Assembly (NCBI RefSeq): GCF_018327685.1
Contig: NZ_BNEL01000001.1
Location: 5,084,001-5,148,000 of the forward strand
Origin: Streptomyces sp. TS71-3
GTDB lineage: Bacteria; Actinomycetota; Actinomycetes; Streptomycetales; Streptomycetaceae
DNA: 64,000 nucleotides
Reading direction: 5' to 3'
Below, piece after piece: positions 61,256-64,000 of the stretch (its first letter is position 1; the number at the start of each line of letters is the position of its first letter). The notes under the pieces are model-generated. The model was not told where the DNA came from. It searched no databases and saw only the letters and a list, made by a program, of their open reading frames with translations. Both the position numbers and the translations under genes were made by a program.

Positions 61256-61920
61256 CGCGTCGTTCGCGGCTGAGCGGCCGGGCCCACCCGGCCCCCGGGC
61301 CCCTCGGTCCGGCGGTAGGGGTTCCTCGGTCCGGCGGTAACGGCCTTCGGTCGAGCGGGGGGCCCGGTTCGGCGGAAGGGCCCCAGCGGCGGCAGAGGCC
61401 CCTCGGTCCTGCGTGAGCGCCCCGGCCAGGGGCGTGGAGAGTGCTGCCGTCGGCGACTTCGCAGCAGCGGCTTCCATCGTTTTTCAGCCACCGATGACAC
61501 CCCGCGCGGGCGTCGGTGCGACATCCCCCGGCCACCGGAAGGAATCCCTCCGGGCACGTGGCCGACGGATCCTCTGTGCCACGACACGCCCCCTATGTGC
61601 ACTTGATCTATGACCTTTCTCACCTTCTCGGGGGTTGCCCTGCCGGTCCCGTCCTGACTTTCCCGGCGTCAACCACTCCTCGTACGCGCCCTTGTGTCCT
61701 GATTCCGGATGTCCTGCGCGAAACCTTCCCCCTGTAATGGTTTCGGTGAGTCCGCGATCGGTGCCGCACCGTAACGGGTGGCGCAAGTGCGCCCCGCCGG
61801 GGCCCCCGGACGGCCGGACTAATCTCATCGCCGAACACCACAGCCCGGTCCCCACCGTCCGGCAGGCATGCCACTTCCATGCCCGGGGAGCGGGACCGAC
61901 CGCCCTGGAGACTTTCGAGG
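61256..61920. other. Long intergenic region before the binding-protein pair
   Basis: 665 nt without a gene. Short degenerate repeats CCTCGGTCCGGCGGTA lie at 61302-61317 and 61324-61339, with weaker copies near 61344 and 61400. The last ~180 nt are less GC-rich and likely hold the promoter of the following lipoprotein gene. Confidence 0.6.
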
Positions 61921-63525
61921 ATGAACCGCAGGAGCTTGGCGCTGCCGGCCGTGATCGGCGTCCTGGCCCCCCTGCTCGCCGCATGCGGCGGGTCGCAGAG
62001 CGGCAGCGGCGGCAAGCCCATCACGGTCGGCACCACCGACCGGTTCTCCGCGTCCAAGGCGGTGCCGGCGCCCCTCGACCCCGCCTACGCCTACGACGCC
62101 GGCTCCTGGAACGTCCTCCGGCAGACCCTCCAGACCCTGATGGTCCTGCCCCGCGGCGGCGGCAACCCGGTCCCCGAGGCAGCCCGCCGGTGCACCTTCA
62201 CCGACACCGGCGACGAGCGGTACGCCTGCACCCTCCGCCCCGGCCTGGCCTTCGCGGACGGCCAGAAGGTCACCGCCGCCGACGTGAAGTACTCCATCGA
62301 CCGGGTGCTGCGCATCAAGGCCGACAGCGGCGTCTCCGGCCTGCTCTCCAACATCGACACCGTCGAGACCCGGGGCGACGCGCAGGTCGTCTTCCACCTG
62401 AAGACGCCCGACGCCACCTTCCCGTACAAGCTCGCCACGCCCGCCGCCGGCATCGTGCCGCCCTCGAAGTACCCGAAGGACCGCCTCCGCACCGGCTTCA
62501 GGGTGGACGGCTCCGGCCCCTACCGGTTCCGGGCGAGGACCAGGGCGGGCACCCTCACCACCGCCGTCTTCACCAGGAACCCGCACTACACCGGCGCGTG
62601 GGACCCCAAGAGCGACACGGTCGAACTGCGCAGCTTCCCCGAGGACCCCGACGCCATGGGCCGTGCGCTGGAGAAGGGCGACATCGACCTGATGACGCGC
62701 ACCCTGTCGCCCGAGCAGATCAGGAAGTACAAGGACCACCCCACCCCCGACGTCGACCTCGTCGAGGAACCCGGCCTGGAGATCCGCTACCTGGCCTTCA
62801 ACACCGGCGCGGCACCCGTCCGGAACACGGCGGTCCGCCAGGCCATGGCGCAGGTCGTGGACCGCGGCGCGCTGGCCTCCGGCGTCTACGGCACCACCGC
62901 CGAGCCGCTCTACTCGCTCGTCCCCGCCACGATCACCGGCCACACCAACGCCTTCTTCAACGGGTACGGCAACCCCAGCCCCGCCAAGGCCCGCGCCATC
63001 CTCAAGAAGGCACACGTCAGAACACCCGTCCGGCTGACCCTGAACTACACCACCGACCACTACGGCCGCAGCACCGAGAAGGAGTTCGAGGAGCTGCGGA
63101 AGCAGCTGAACGGCAGCGGCCTCTTCCACGTCGACATCAAGGGCACCCCCTGGGACACGTTCCGCGCCCAGCAGCTCAAAGGAAAGTACGCCGTCTACGG
63201 GCTGGGATGGTTCCCCGACTTCCCGGACGCCGACAACTTCATCGCCCCCTTCCTCGACAAGGACAACTTCCTCGCCTCTCCCTACGCCAACTCCACGGTC
63301 CGGGACGAGTTGATACCGCAGTCCCGGCGTGCGGCAGACCGGCTCAACGCATCGACGAGCCTCGCCCGGATCCAGGACATCGTCGCCACCGACGTACCGG
63401 TGCTGCCCCTGTGGCAGGGCAAGCAGTACGTGGCCGCACGCGACGACGTCCAGGGGGCCGAGTGGGCGCTCGACACGTCATCGAACCTCCAGCTGTGGGA
63501 GCTCAGCCGCGGTGTCAGCGGCTGA
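61921..63525 (+). CDS. ABC importer binding lipoprotein, family 5 (first of a pair)
   Basis: A 534-residue oligopeptide/nickel-type binding protein. Signal peptide with lipobox LLAAC near residue 21, then a Gly/Ser linker and the long family-5 core (LDPAYAYDAGSWNVLRQTLQTL; LRPGLAFADGQKVTAADVKYSIDRVL; a C-terminal WFPDFPDADNF). ATG 61921 was chosen with GGAG upstream. The next gene, 31 nt further on, is a paralogue. The permease and ATPase genes, if present, lie beyond the window. Confidence 0.92.
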   Translation: MNRRSLALPAVIGVLAPLLAACGGSQSGSGGKPITVGTTDRFSASKAVPAPLDPAYAYDAGSWNVLRQTLQTLMVLPRGGGNPVPEAARRCTFTDTGDERYACTLRPGLAFADGQKVTAADVKYSIDRVLRIKADSGVSGLLSNIDTVETRGDAQVVFHLKTPDATFPYKLATPAAGIVPPSKYPKDRLRTGFRVDGSGPYRFRARTRAGTLTTAVFTRNPHYTGAWDPKSDTVELRSFPEDPDAMGRALEKGDIDLMTRTLSPEQIRKYKDHPTPDVDLVEEPGLEIRYLAFNTGAAPVRNTAVRQAMAQVVDRGALASGVYGTTAEPLYSLVPATITGHTNAFFNGYGNPSPAKARAILKKAHVRTPVRLTLNYTTDHYGRSTEKEFEELRKQLNGSGLFHVDIKGTPWDTFRAQQLKGKYAVYGLGWFPDFPDADNFIAPFLDKDNFLASPYANSTVRDELIPQSRRAADRLNASTSLARIQDIVATDVPVLPLWQGKQYVAARDDVQGAEWALDTSSNLQLWELSRGVSG

Positions 63526-63556
63526 CCCACCGAGCAGAACGACCGAGACCCAGCTC

Positions 63557-64000
63557 ATGCACATGACTTTGCGCAAACGATGGCCCGTCCTCGCCGTCGC
63601 CGCCGGACTCACCGGCGCCTTCGTGACCGGCTGCGGCAGTGACCAGGGTGGTTCCGGGGGAACGGGAAAGCCCCTGATCGTCGGCATGTCCGACGACGTC
63701 CTGGCCACCGACCCCGCGTCCGGCTACGACCCCGGCTCCTGGCTGTTGTTCAACAACGTCTTCCAGTCCCTGCTCAGCTTCCCCAACGGTGCGACGGAGC
63801 CCGTCCCCGAGGCGGCCAAGTCCTGCACCTTCGCCGACTCCCGCAGCATGACCTACCGCTGCACCCTGAGGGACGGCCTGAAGTTCAGCAACGGTGACGC
63901 CCTCACGTCCACCGACGTGAAGTTCTCCTTCGACCGCATGATGCGGATAAACGATCCTGCCGGTCCGGCCGTCATGTTCCCCACCCTGGACAGGGTGGAC
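63557..64000 (+). CDS. ABC importer binding lipoprotein, family 5 (second of a pair, truncated)
   Basis: The first 148 codons of a second family-5 binding protein, cut by the window end. Signal peptide with lipobox VTGC, then a Gly/Ser linker. Segments SGYDPGSWLLFNNVFQSLL, VPEAAKSCTFADS and LRDGLKFSNGDALTSTDVKFSFDRMMRI are clearly homologous to the upstream protein. ATG 63557 or 63563 is the start. No internal stop is seen, so the gene is presumably complete beyond the window. Confidence 0.88.
   Translation, partial: MHMTLRKRWPVLAVAAGLTGAFVTGCGSDQGGSGGTGKPLIVGMSDDVLATDPASGYDPGSWLLFNNVFQSLLSFPNGATEPVPEAAKSCTFADSRSMTYRCTLRDGLKFSNGDALTSTDVKFSFDRMMRINDPAGPAVMFPTLDRVD

Overview
The window is high-GC actinobacterial DNA, almost certainly a Streptomyces chromosome. 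Evidence: strong third-position GC, many GTG starts with GGAGG-type ribosome sites, GTGA/ATGA stop-start overlaps, a chaplin pair, mycothiol biosynthesis (mshC), a gylR-glpF-glpK-glpD block, and an XRE/DUF397/ATPase developmental-type locus. From memory, the order metH - gylR - glpF - glpK - glpD - PAC2 - mshC - SCO1664 family - DUF3090 - phosphomutase ... chpC/chpH matches the S. coelicolor SCO1657-SCO1675 neighbourhood. That synteny was not checked here.

Left part (1-15.6 kb): a truncated MFS gene at the edge; an XRE regulator/DUF397/HATPase/hypothetical locus with TGCAAT half-sites in its promoter; a PF04672-type methyltransferase; a Tat-exported polysaccharide lyase; a TIM-barrel protein translationally coupled to a TetR regulator with a histidine-rich tail; a secreted GH18 chitinase with a chitin-type direct repeat in its promoter; a dienelactone hydrolase; and an acyl-CoA catabolic operon (crotonase, CoA-transferase III, SDR, IclR) divergent from an MFS importer. 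Near-identical palindromes flank that divergent promoter.

Middle-left (15.8-27.2 kb): an accessory catabolic cluster of taurine/nitrate-type ABC importer, HIBADH-like dehydrogenase, SDR and HyuA/HyuB (hydantoinase/oxoprolinase). A scar follows, with remnants of a DUF429 gene and an aldehyde dehydrogenase beside tRNA-Leu(GAG), then an M20 peptidase.

Middle (27.3-37.3 kb): chaplins chpH and chpC, a DUF5703 gene and an acidic protein, a RecD2-like protein whose helicase ATPase motifs have decayed, an aldo/keto reductase, an F420/flavin LLM oxidoreductase, a ferritin-like protein and CorA.

Middle-right (37.4-47.9 kb): a LacI-controlled sugar ABC importer plus GH3 glycosidase, resembling bxl (xylooligosaccharide) systems, with CGAAA-C-TTTCG-type operators; then the conserved phosphomutase / DUF3090 / SCO1664 family / mshC group.

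Right (47.9-64 kb): four identical tandem 160-bp repeats, a PAC2 protein, a FadR-type regulator with its own palindrome, the glycerol regulon with shared GylR-candidate operators, metH, a HAD hydrolase, and two tandem paralogous family-5 substrate-binding lipoproteins, the second cut by the window edge. No CRISPR array, intact IS element or prophage was seen.
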